Below are positions 54,049-61,398 of a stretch of DNA of 64,000 nucleotides, in pieces (the stretch's first letter is position 1; the number at the start of each line of letters is the position of its first letter). The stretch covers positions 3,782,001 to 3,846,000 of the forward strand of contig OZ252150.1 of NCBI GenBank assembly GCA_965248775.1, written 5' to 3'. A program made the position numbers and the translations under genes. This DNA comes from JBHHUI01 sp965248775 (GTDB lineage: Bacteria; Chloroflexota; Anaerolineae; Anaerolineales; JBHHUI01). Below the pieces are notes generated by a model. The model saw nothing but the letters and a program-made list of their open reading frames with translations, ran no database searches and was not told the DNA's origin.

Positions 54049-55347
54049 ATGACAAACATGATCGCACAACGTAAACCGCCAGGGCGACTCATCTGGCTGT
54101 GGTTCATTTTCGCCGCCGGCATCGGCCTCGCCAGCTTCGTTCTCTTCATTCTTAATGCTGGCACGCCGGTACCTGCATCTGATTTAGGAGCGGGCGGGGT
54201 CCGTGACGGGGTGGTCGATTGGGCGACTGCTGTTCTGCAATACTTGGTCTATCCCATGACGATGAGCGGACTTGGGGTGCTGATCTTGAGCAGACGTCCC
54301 GGCCATCGTATCGGACAATTGCTTATCGCTGCCGGTTTGGGCTTTGACCTGAGCACGCTTTCGCTGGAGTGGGCGGTGTATGGATACCTTACTGTCGAGG
54401 CTGTTCTGCCTGGTGTGGAGTTCGCAGCCTGGGTGGCAAATTGGATCTGGGTCTTCGGGATAACGCTTTTGAATTTGATTCCGGCTGTCTTCCCGGATGG
54501 AGAGTTCCTTTCGCGCCGCTGGCGCTGGCTCATCGGTTTTCCATTGTTGCTATTTGCACTGCAATCCTTGTTTGCATACATGATCCAGTCACCGATGACT
54601 TCGGCGTATCAGATACCCAATCCATTCGTTACTACGGCCACCCCGACCAATATCGATTTGCTGAACATTAGCTTCGCATTCGAGGTGCTAGTAATCGCTC
54701 TCCTCTCGATCTCGGTCGTGGTTCGGTATCGCGCCAGTCAACAGCGAGAACGACTGCAGATGAAATGGATGCTCTTCGGTGTGGCAATTATGGCGGCGCT
54801 CATCAGCGTCTTCGGCTTGGGTCTTCTTGTTGGATTAGAGGCCAGGAAGGTAGGCATCTTCATATGGTGGGTAGCGGGTCTCGGCCCCGTGCTCGGCATT
54901 GGCGTTGCTATGCTACGACACCAGCTCTACGACATTGACATTATCATTCGCCGGACCCTAGCCTATGCGCTGCTGACGGTTATTCTGGCGTTGGTGTATT
55001 TCGGAAGCGTGGTCACGCTGCAATCGCTGGTTGCAGCATTTGGCGACCAACAATCGGCGTTGGTGACGGTAATTTCCACCCTCGCGATCGCCGCCCTGTT
55101 CACGCCATTACGTCGCCGCGTGCAAGACTTCATCGACCGGCGCTTCTATCGCCGCAAATACGACGCCGAGCAGACCCTGGCGGCCTTTGCGAATACCGCC
55201 CGCGACGAGGTGGATATGGAGCGGTTGGCCTGCGCCCTGTTGAGTGTGGTGGAGGAGACAATGCAACCGGCCAGCGTTTCTCTGATGCTTACTACGACCA
55301 CAGCCGAGATTTCTGGCAATCAGCGTTCGGTTGTCAGCCGTGAATAA
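54049..55347 (+). CDS. Half-GAF membrane sensor paralogue 13
   Basis: ATG 54049 (or 54058) is chosen; an earlier ATG at 54023 in the ATGA of member 12 opens only a short remnant resembling the starts of members 9 and 10. The 432-residue protein has a longer first outer loop (NAGTPVPASDLGAGGVRDGV) without Cys. Its cytoplasmic loop is VFPDGEFLSRRWRW, and the linker is RERLQMKWMLFG, the most divergent RQQ-x-KW motif in the array. The flavoprotein gene follows after 10 bases. Confidence 0.85.
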   Translation: MTNMIAQRKPPGRLIWLWFIFAAGIGLASFVLFILNAGTPVPASDLGAGGVRDGVVDWATAVLQYLVYPMTMSGLGVLILSRRPGHRIGQLLIAAGLGFDLSTLSLEWAVYGYLTVEAVLPGVEFAAWVANWIWVFGITLLNLIPAVFPDGEFLSRRWRWLIGFPLLLFALQSLFAYMIQSPMTSAYQIPNPFVTTATPTNIDLLNISFAFEVLVIALLSISVVVRYRASQQRERLQMKWMLFGVAIMAALISVFGLGLLVGLEARKVGIFIWWVAGLGPVLGIGVAMLRHQLYDIDIIIRRTLAYALLTVILALVYFGSVVTLQSLVAAFGDQQSALVTVISTLAIAALFTPLRRRVQDFIDRRFYRRKYDAEQTLAAFANTARDEVDMERLACALLSVVEETMQPASVSLMLTTTTAEISGNQRSVVSRE

Positions 55348-55357
55348 GGAGCAGCCC

Positions 55358-56833
55358 ATGTACGACCTAATCGTAATCGGGGGCGGCCCAGCGGGTGTAA
55401 CGGCGGCGCTGCGGGCGCGGGAACTGGGCGCTTCGGTCGCGCTGGTGGAGCGCGGGCGACTGGGCGGTACCTGCACCAACGACGGCTGCGTGCCCACGCG
55501 CGCCCTGGCAAAAGCTGCGCGTTTGCTGCGCGACAGCGAACAATTTGCCGAATATGGATTGAACGGACCTGCTCCGCAACTGGACTTTGCAGCACTGTTA
55601 GCGAGCACGCAGCGCATTGTGTATCGCCTGCACGAAAAAAAACAGCTCCTAGACCACCTGCAGCAATCTGGAGTCAGCTTATTTGTAGATTTCGGGCCGG
55701 CAAGGTTTGTCGATCCACACACCATTGTGTCGCAGAATGGAAGACACCTGCAAGCCGAATATTTTGTCCTGTGTGTCGGCGGTCACGCGCGGCGGCTCGG
55801 ATTCCCAGGCGCCGATCTCGCCCTCACACACAGTGACGTGTGGTCGCTGCAAACATTGCCGGAATCAGTGGTCATCGTTGGTGCAGCCGCAACGGGCTGC
55901 CAACTCGCGTCGATCCTTGACACTTTCGGCGCGCGGGTCACGCTACTCGATCGCGCGTCGCGTATTCTTGCGGGCGAGGACGAGACGGTTTCGGCCACCA
56001 TGCAGGCTGCGTTCGAGCGGCGCAAGATTGAAATCATCACGGGGATTGAGGGCCTCGAGCGGATTGAACGGCTGCCGAACGCTACCCACCGCCAGTCGTC
56101 GGCTGTCGCAGCGCTGCGGCTTTCATACACCCGTGACGAGATCGCCCAAAGTCTCGACGCCGAGGCGGTGATATTGGCTGTCGGTTGGCCCGGCAACGTA
56201 GAGGCGCTCAATCTGGAAGCGGCCGGCGTGCAAACCGAGCGCGGCTACATTCCGGTGGACGAACACCTGCGAACGTCGGCGGATCACATCTTCGCGGCCG
56301 GAGACATCACGGGCCGAATGATGCTCGTACAGAGTGGTAGCTATGAAGCGCGCATCGCTGCCGAGAACGCCGTGTCCGGAACGCTGCGCCGCTACGAACA
56401 TCGCATTGTCCCGCATGGCGGCTTCACCGATCCCGAATATGGCAGCGTAGGCGCGACCGAGGCACACGCATGCGCGGAGCACGACGTGGCGGTGGCCGTT
56501 GTCCCCTACACGGAACTGGACCGGCCTGTCATTGACGGGCGCACGGAGGGCTTCTGTAAGCTGATCGTTTCGCGCGAAACGCACCGTATCCTCGGCGCTC
56601 ATGTCGTGGGTGAGCAGGCGCTCGAAGTCGTGCATCTTGTCGCGGCTGGTATGGCAGCCGACATGCGTGTGGAGTATTTAGCAGACTTGGAGATCGCATA
56701 TCCGACCTTCACGGCAAGTGTGGGGCTGGCAGCGCGCCAGATCCTGCAAGAACTGGGTGTGATGCCGTTAGCCACACAGTGGCGCGCGCTTGGGAGGCTG
56801 CGTGGAGCGGAGTGGGAGCAGAGCACGGGATGA
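55358..56833 (+). CDS. FAD-dependent pyridine nucleotide-disulfide oxidoreductase
   Basis: This 491-residue protein from ATG 55358 (AAGGAG upstream) has the FAD motif VIGGGPAGVTAALRARELGA and a redox disulfide C-x4-C in GGTCTNDGCVPTRAL. The NAD(P) domain shows VVIVGAAATGCQLASILDTFG, the second FAD motif is ADHIFAAGDITG, and the dimer domain starts near residue 365. The usual C-terminal His-Pro of dihydrolipoamide/mercuric reductases is replaced (EIAYPTFTASV), so the acid-base His is missing and the substrate is uncertain. It sits inside the sensor array in the same direction. Confidence 0.88.
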   Translation: MYDLIVIGGGPAGVTAALRARELGASVALVERGRLGGTCTNDGCVPTRALAKAARLLRDSEQFAEYGLNGPAPQLDFAALLASTQRIVYRLHEKKQLLDHLQQSGVSLFVDFGPARFVDPHTIVSQNGRHLQAEYFVLCVGGHARRLGFPGADLALTHSDVWSLQTLPESVVIVGAAATGCQLASILDTFGARVTLLDRASRILAGEDETVSATMQAAFERRKIEIITGIEGLERIERLPNATHRQSSAVAALRLSYTRDEIAQSLDAEAVILAVGWPGNVEALNLEAAGVQTERGYIPVDEHLRTSADHIFAAGDITGRMMLVQSGSYEARIAAENAVSGTLRRYEHRIVPHGGFTDPEYGSVGATEAHACAEHDVAVAVVPYTELDRPVIDGRTEGFCKLIVSRETHRILGAHVVGEQALEVVHLVAAGMAADMRVEYLADLEIAYPTFTASVGLAARQILQELGVMPLATQWRALGRLRGAEWEQSTG

Positions 56834-56834
56834 G

Positions 56835-56933
56835 GTGGATAGTGAACGGCTGGCTGCCGCGCTGTTGGGTGTGGTGAAGGAGACCATACAACCGGCGCAT
56901 GTGTCGTCATGGCCCAGCGACGTCTCGCGGTGA
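56835..56933 (+). pseudogene. Relict half-GAF end of an array member
   Basis: The frame VDSERLAAALLGVVKETIQP plus AHVSSW ends at TGA 56931-56933 and matches the last ~30 residues of the paralogues with a few changes. It begins directly at the stop codon of the flavoprotein gene, so that gene's arrival or a deletion removed the rest. Confidence 0.8.
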
Positions 56934-56945
56934 AAGGAACTGTAT

Positions 56946-58259
56946 ATGATTGTTAAATCCGAATCGAACGCACGTCTGAACATTCGTAATGCCCGTTGGC
57001 TGGCGTGGTCGCTGGTGGCGCTCTACGTTATCCTGGCCACGATCGGCCTGACGCTCCAGGTTCTTAGTCAGACTTCCTTCGGTGACTTCGCTGTCCCGGT
57101 GCCCATGCTTTTTGTCTTCTTTGGAGTTCTTGGGTTATGGGCTACTATCGGCGCACTGATCGTCGCGCGTCATCCACAGCACCCCGTAGGCTGGTTATTG
57201 TGCGTTGGTTTGATCACACCGGCAATAGACCAATTTGCGACGGGCTATGTCGGTCAAACGTTGATTGGGCGGCCCGGATTGCTGCCGGTCACAGTCATAG
57301 CCCAAGTTTGGCTCAATGGGAGCGGTATGACGTTTGGCATACTGCTCTTCACATTGATCTCCCTGTTGTCTCCCGACGGTCGGTTCCTCTCTCGCAACTG
57401 GCGTCGTGTGGCATGGATAGCGTCTGGAGCATGTTTTGTATATCTCTTTTTGAAGGCTCTGGAACCGGGACCACTGATGCTGTTCCCGTCCCTCAACAAT
57501 CCTGTGGGCGTTGACGATACCCGTTGGGTGATCTTGAATCCGCTGATGTGGCTGGCGCTTATCATCCTAGTGGCAAGCTTCCTGGCCGCATGCACGTCCC
57601 TGATCTTGCGGATGCGCCGCGGACGTGGTGAGGAGCGCCAGCAGGTCAAATGGCTCATCTTGCCGATGGGCTTATTTGCAGTCGGAATTCCTCTTCTCGT
57701 CTTTGGAGAGCACGCCCCCCCCATCCGAGTATTGTTCAACATCGGTGGGAGCATACACTTTCTGGCTGTATTGAGCATGGTGATTGCGGTGGCGATCTCC
57801 ATTTTCAAGTATCGCCTGTACGACATTGACATCATCATCCGCCGGACACTGACGTATTCGGCGTTGACCGGCCTGTTGGCATTGATCTACTTCGGGGTCG
57901 TTGTCCTGCTCCAGGCCGGGGTCGGCGCACTGACCAGGGAGAGAGACTCCCCCTTGGTGACCGTGCTCTCCACCCTCGCCATCGCCGCACTCTCCACGCC
58001 ATTACGTCGCGGTGTGCAGAACTTCATCAACCGTCGTTTTTACCGGCAAAAGTACGACGCCGAGCAGACCCTGGCAGCCTTTGCGAATACCGCGCGCGAC
58101 GAGGTGGACATGGAGCAGCTGGCCGGCGAACTCCTTGGGGTAGTCGAGACGACCATGCAACCGGAGTCAGCCAGTTTGTGGCTCAATCCGACTGGTTTTT
58201 TCGTAACGCCCGCCGTAACGATCTCAAGACGCCTAACCGATAAACTGGAGGACAAATGA
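56946..58259 (+). CDS. Half-GAF membrane sensor paralogue 14, adjacent to the phosphatase
   Basis: This is the last and longest member, 437 residues from ATG 56946. The outer loop (SQTSFGDFAVPVPMLFV) has no Cys. The cytoplasmic loop reads LLSPDGRFLSRNWRR, and the linker is EERQQVKWLIL. After SLWL it has an extra ~25-residue tail (NPTGFFVTPAVTISRRLTDK) which also encodes the direct-repeat promoter motif. Two changes weaken its basic motif (GVQNFINRRFYRQKYDA; ALSTPLRRG). It overlaps the SpoIIE gene by ATGA, so sensor and phosphatase are translationally coupled. Confidence 0.85.
   Translation: MIVKSESNARLNIRNARWLAWSLVALYVILATIGLTLQVLSQTSFGDFAVPVPMLFVFFGVLGLWATIGALIVARHPQHPVGWLLCVGLITPAIDQFATGYVGQTLIGRPGLLPVTVIAQVWLNGSGMTFGILLFTLISLLSPDGRFLSRNWRRVAWIASGACFVYLFLKALEPGPLMLFPSLNNPVGVDDTRWVILNPLMWLALIILVASFLAACTSLILRMRRGRGEERQQVKWLILPMGLFAVGIPLLVFGEHAPPIRVLFNIGGSIHFLAVLSMVIAVAISIFKYRLYDIDIIIRRTLTYSALTGLLALIYFGVVVLLQAGVGALTRERDSPLVTVLSTLAIAALSTPLRRGVQNFINRRFYRQKYDAEQTLAAFANTARDEVDMEQLAGELLGVVETTMQPESASLWLNPTGFFVTPAVTISRRLTDKLEDK
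58202..58246 (+). promoter_or_regulatory. Direct-repeat promoter 3 (spoIIE gene)
   Basis: CGTAACG (58202-58208), five bases, CGTAACG (58214-58220), then exactly 20 bases to TAAACT (58241-58246). It lies inside the end of paralogue 14, 10 bases before the SpoIIE start. A transcript from here would be nearly leaderless, so the -10 assignment is less sure than at the other two sites. Confidence 0.45.
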
Positions 58260-59848
58260 CTGTTCAATTGCAATCTCTATGGAATTCATTAGTAGGGCGA
58301 ACCCAGGTCGCCGAGGTAGCTCCGGCTGCAGAAAACTCGGCTCCTTCGCTGACGACGATCACAGATCCGATCGACATCGCCCCAAACGACGCGCTGATCC
58401 CCTTCTTTCTGGGGGCACCGGGCGTCGTCGAGATGGACAAGCTCGCCATCGACTCGCCCGCCGTGCACGCGATGAAAGCAGCCGGCGTCAAGCTGACCAT
58501 TCCGCTGGTGAGCCAGGGTGAACTGGTCGGCGTCATCAATATGGGGCCGCGCCTGAGCGAGCAGGAATATTCCACCGACGACCGCCGGCTGCTGGCGAAC
58601 CTGGCAACACAGGCCGCCCCCGCCTTGCGGGTTGCGCAGCTGGCGCGCCAGCAGCAGGCTGAGGCTGCCGAGCGCGAACGCATCGATCAGGAATTGCGCG
58701 TCGCCCGGCTCATCCAGCAGACGCTGCTGCCCAAAGAAGTTCCCGACTTAGAGGGTTGGGCAATCACAGCCCACTACCAACCCGCCCGCGCGGTCGGTGG
58801 CGACTTCTACGACTTTTTGTACTTCCCCGATGGCCGTGTCGGCCTCATTATCGGCGATGTCACGGACAAGGGTGTGCCGGCAGCGATGGTTATGGCGACG
58901 ACGCGCACCATGTTGCGAGCTGCTGCCGAGAACCTCGAAACGCCCGGGCAGGTGTTAGAGCGCGTCAACGACGTGCTGCATCCCGACATCCCAGCCAAAA
59001 TGTTCGTCACATGTTTGTATGCGCTCCTGGACCCCACCACCGGTCGCATGGTTTATGCCAACGCCGGCCACGACCTTCCTTATCTACGGCGGGCCAGCGG
59101 CGTCGAAGAGCTGCGCGCCACCGGCATGCAATACGAGGAAAAAGAAGCCCAGCTGGAACCGGGAGATAGGGCGCTGTTTTACAGCGATGGGCTTGTGGAG
59201 GCCCACAGCCCTAGCAGAGATATGTTCGGCTTTCCACGCTTGCAGTCGTTGCTGGCGACCGACGGCGCTGGCGCAAACCTGATCAAGTTCCTGCTCGATC
59301 AGCTGGCTACCTTTACCGGCGCGAATTGGGAGCAAGAGGATGTTGTGACGTTTTTGGTACTTGAACGCAGCGCAACTGATATAGGCGCAGACAGCCCGGA
59401 CGACAGCCAAACGCTGGCCGAATTCTCCGTCGAGAGCGCGCCCGGCAACGAACGGGCGGCCATGGAGCGCGTGGCTACGGCTGTGGTGGAGTTGGGTCTG
59501 GACCCTCCCCGTCTAGAAAAACTCAAGACCGCCGTCGCCGAGTCGACTATGAATGCCATGGAGCATGGCAACAAATACGCGACCGACAGATTGGTGCAGA
59601 TTCGCGTGACCACGGCGAATAGCACCGTGGGCGTGCACATCACCGATGAAGGCGGCGGGCAAGAAATCGCCGCCACCGAAACGCCGGACTTGGATGCCAA
59701 ACTGACCGGTGAGCAATCTCCGCGCGGTTGGGGTTTGTTTCTAATCAAGAACATGGTGGACGAAATGCACGTGCACGACGACGGCGTCCACCACACTATC
59801 GAACTAATTATGAGCCTGGAAGGAGGTAAGCATGACGCAACCAACTAG
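58256..59848 (+). CDS. SpoIIE-type PP2C phosphatase with N-terminal GAF half and C-terminal RsbW-like ATPase domain
   Basis: This 530-residue protein has three parts. Residues about 45-130 look like the second half of a GAF domain (GVVEMDKLAIDSPAVHAMKA; IPLVSQGELVGVINMGPRLS). The PP2C domain (about 150-375) has metal-site motifs VGGDFYDF, IGDVTDKG, YSDG and EQEDVVTF. It reads ATGMQYEEKEAQL where relatives, as I recall them, have a PLGL-containing stretch, so about eight residues seem to be missing. The C-terminal HATPase (about 400-525) has an N-box AVAESTMNAMEHGNKY and PRGWGLFLI, like anti-sigma kinases. It can thus both phosphorylate and dephosphorylate STAS partners; two STAS genes follow directly. 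Confidence 0.92.
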   Translation: MTVQLQSLWNSLVGRTQVAEVAPAAENSAPSLTTITDPIDIAPNDALIPFFLGAPGVVEMDKLAIDSPAVHAMKAAGVKLTIPLVSQGELVGVINMGPRLSEQEYSTDDRRLLANLATQAAPALRVAQLARQQQAEAAERERIDQELRVARLIQQTLLPKEVPDLEGWAITAHYQPARAVGGDFYDFLYFPDGRVGLIIGDVTDKGVPAAMVMATTRTMLRAAAENLETPGQVLERVNDVLHPDIPAKMFVTCLYALLDPTTGRMVYANAGHDLPYLRRASGVEELRATGMQYEEKEAQLEPGDRALFYSDGLVEAHSPSRDMFGFPRLQSLLATDGAGANLIKFLLDQLATFTGANWEQEDVVTFLVLERSATDIGADSPDDSQTLAEFSVESAPGNERAAMERVATAVVELGLDPPRLEKLKTAVAESTMNAMEHGNKYATDRLVQIRVTTANSTVGVHITDEGGGQEIAATETPDLDAKLTGEQSPRGWGLFLIKNMVDEMHVHDDGVHHTIELIMSLEGGKHDATN

Positions 59849-60191
59849 CTCAGCCATTGAGGCAAGTGTGCGTTACCAAAACGGCGTTGCCATCGTCGAC
59901 ATGCAGGGCGAGATTAACGCCGAGGCGGATGAGGCACTAAGTTCCGCCTATGCCGCTGCGGCCGAGCGCGACGCCAAGACAGTGCTGCTCAACTTTACGG
60001 ACGTGAGCTACATCAACAGCACAGGCATTGCCCTTATCGTCGGGGTGTTGGCGGAGGCCCGTAAAGCGCAGCGCAGCGTGTCCACCTTCGGTCTCAGCGA
60101 CCACTATGTCGAGATATTTCAGATTACGCGCCTGTCCGACTTTATGGGCATCCACGCCGACGAGGCCAGCGCGCTCAGTGAAACTACGTGA
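59832..60191 (+). CDS. STAS-domain anti-sigma-factor antagonist, first copy
   Basis: This 119-residue STAS protein overlaps the end of the SpoIIE gene; AGGAGG precedes its ATG. The phosphorylatable Ser lies in the family motif VSYINSTGIALIVGV (about residue 58). It is expected to bind the RsbW-like domain when unphosphorylated and be released when phosphorylated. No sigma factor gene is present in the window, so the final target is unknown. Confidence 0.92.
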   Translation: MTQPTSSAIEASVRYQNGVAIVDMQGEINAEADEALSSAYAAAAERDAKTVLLNFTDVSYINSTGIALIVGVLAEARKAQRSVSTFGLSDHYVEIFQITRLSDFMGIHADEASALSETT

Positions 60192-60206
60192 GTTGGAGGA
60201 ACCACA

Positions 60207-60557
60207 ATGTCAACCAATAGTGTAAAACTCGTCGTTCGCAAACCCAACGACGGCGCTTGTATCATCGATATTGAAGGCGAGGTGAACGCGAATGCCGAGA
60301 ACCAGCTTATGGATGCATATTCGCAGGCCAACGCCGGCAATCCACGCGCTGTGATCTTGAACTTCAAAGGCCTGGATTACATGAACAGTTCCGGTATCGG
60401 TCTGCTTGTTACGTTACTGATTCGCGTGCAACGCCAGAAACAAAAGCTGCTCGCCTTTGGCCTGAGCGATCATTACATGCAGATTTTTGAACTCACACGC
60501 TTGAACGAAGCGATCGGCATCTACACTGACGAGGCGGAAGCGCTGGCGGCCGTTTAG
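60207..60557 (+). CDS. STAS-domain anti-sigma-factor antagonist, second copy
   Basis: This 116-residue STAS protein is about as divergent from the first copy as a second partner would be. Its Ser motif is LDYMNSSGIGLLVTLL, with two adjacent Ser. Both copies share the C-terminal FGLSDHYxxIFxxTRL. Two antagonists under one phosphatase/kinase could respond at different thresholds. It follows the first copy after 15 bases with its own GGAGG. Confidence 0.92.
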   Translation: MSTNSVKLVVRKPNDGACIIDIEGEVNANAENQLMDAYSQANAGNPRAVILNFKGLDYMNSSGIGLLVTLLIRVQRQKQKLLAFGLSDHYMQIFELTRLNEAIGIYTDEAEALAAV

Positions 60558-60628
60558 AGATTAGAGACCGGAGATTGGTCCTTCCGTGACTATGGAAATC
60601 TCCAATCTCTAATTACCAGTCTCAAGCA
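60556..60628. repeat. 'agagattagagattgg' type dispersed repeat
   Basis: AGAGATTAGAGACCGGAGATTGG at the left and CCAATCTCTAATTACCAGTCTC-like sequence at the right are partly inverted copies. Non-coding. It is the same style of near-repetitive text as the elements at 14.6 and 33.7 kb but with different wording. Confidence 0.5.
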
Positions 60629-60637
60629 AAGGAACTA

Positions 60638-61381
60638 ATGATGAATACTCCAACAACTCCAATCCCCGAGCCTACAGCCCCTGAATCATCCTGGGCAAAA
60701 CCGGTGGGCAAACTCAAAGTGGAGGGCTTGCCGGCGGAAGCGCTACCGTTAAATGTAGAGGGCCGCCAACTAACGGGGCCGCTGCAGGGCTTCGGCCAGA
60801 TGTGGCAGAAGACTTACCGGGTTCGCTTGAGCAATGTCCAGGCTACACCCAGCGAAGTCATCACAACCTGGAAGGAACACTTCTCCGAGTTTTGGCCGAA
60901 GGGCAATCGCTTTTATGCACCACTTACGGGTATTGCGCCCGGCGAAGTGGGCGTGATAGACATGGCCGTTCCGGGGGGTATGCGCCTCTCGACAGGCGTG
61001 ATGGTCATTTATGCGGACGACGTATCCTTAACATTCATGACGCCCGAGGGGCATATGTTCGGCGGCTGGATCACATTCAGTGCAGAGGAATCGGAAGGCG
61101 CAACCGAGGTGCAGATTCAAGTACTCATCCGCGCCAACGATCCGATTTATGAGCTGACCTTCCGGCTGGGTATCGCCCACAAGGCCGAGGATGCCTTCTG
61201 GCAGCACACGCTGGGCCAGTTGGCAGCACACTTCGGCGTAGATGGGCACGTGCAGCAACAGGTGACACTCGTCGACTCCAAAGTCCAGTGGTCGCAGGCG
61301 AAGAACATCTGGAAGAACGCAGGCATCCGCACGGCGCTATATATGCCCGTGCTCATTATGCGGCGCTTGTTCCGGCGCTAA
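60638..61381 (+). CDS. SRPBCC/DUF1990-like protein, unknown function
   Basis: This 247-residue soluble protein has a Pro-rich start (PTTPIPEPTAPESSW). The beta-rich core includes YRVRLSNVQATPSEVITTWK, VIDMAVPGGMRLSTGVMVIY and FMTPEGHMFGGWITFSAEE, and the C-terminus is basic (IMRRLFRR). The pattern recalls DUF1990/SRPBCC proteins, but I am not certain. It follows the STAS genes in the same direction and precedes a carotenoid-type oxidoreductase by 17 bases. Confidence 0.6.
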   Translation: MMNTPTTPIPEPTAPESSWAKPVGKLKVEGLPAEALPLNVEGRQLTGPLQGFGQMWQKTYRVRLSNVQATPSEVITTWKEHFSEFWPKGNRFYAPLTGIAPGEVGVIDMAVPGGMRLSTGVMVIYADDVSLTFMTPEGHMFGGWITFSAEESEGATEVQIQVLIRANDPIYELTFRLGIAHKAEDAFWQHTLGQLAAHFGVDGHVQQQVTLVDSKVQWSQAKNIWKNAGIRTALYMPVLIMRRLFRR

Positions 61382-61398
61382 ACTCCGCGCCCAACCCA

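Larger units (their letters stand above)
35357..58259 (+). other. Tandem array of 14 paralogous half-GAF membrane proteins
   Basis: Members are about 404-437 residues, all on the plus strand, most overlapping by ATGA or a few bases. The shared plan is: variable N-terminal multi-TM half; a loop with FP[DN]GR-type motif followed by Trp; an RYR-x(5-8)-RQQ-x-KW motif; R-[LY]-x-DID-x-[IL]-IRRTL; two more helices; STLAIAALFTPLRRR; the basic motif FIDRRF[YF]R-x-KYDA; and an end like DEVDMERLAGALLGVVEETM plus VSLWL. No kinase domain follows. The motifs resemble the N-terminal region of some actinobacterial and chloroflexal sensor kinases and stand-alone proteins without assigned function. Two relict C-terminal fragments and three blocks of other genes interrupt the array. 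Confidence 0.85.

Noticed and set aside
35357..58259. The tandem array considered as histidine kinases.
   Set aside because: No member has an HisKA or HATPase domain; all stop after the VSLWL strand.
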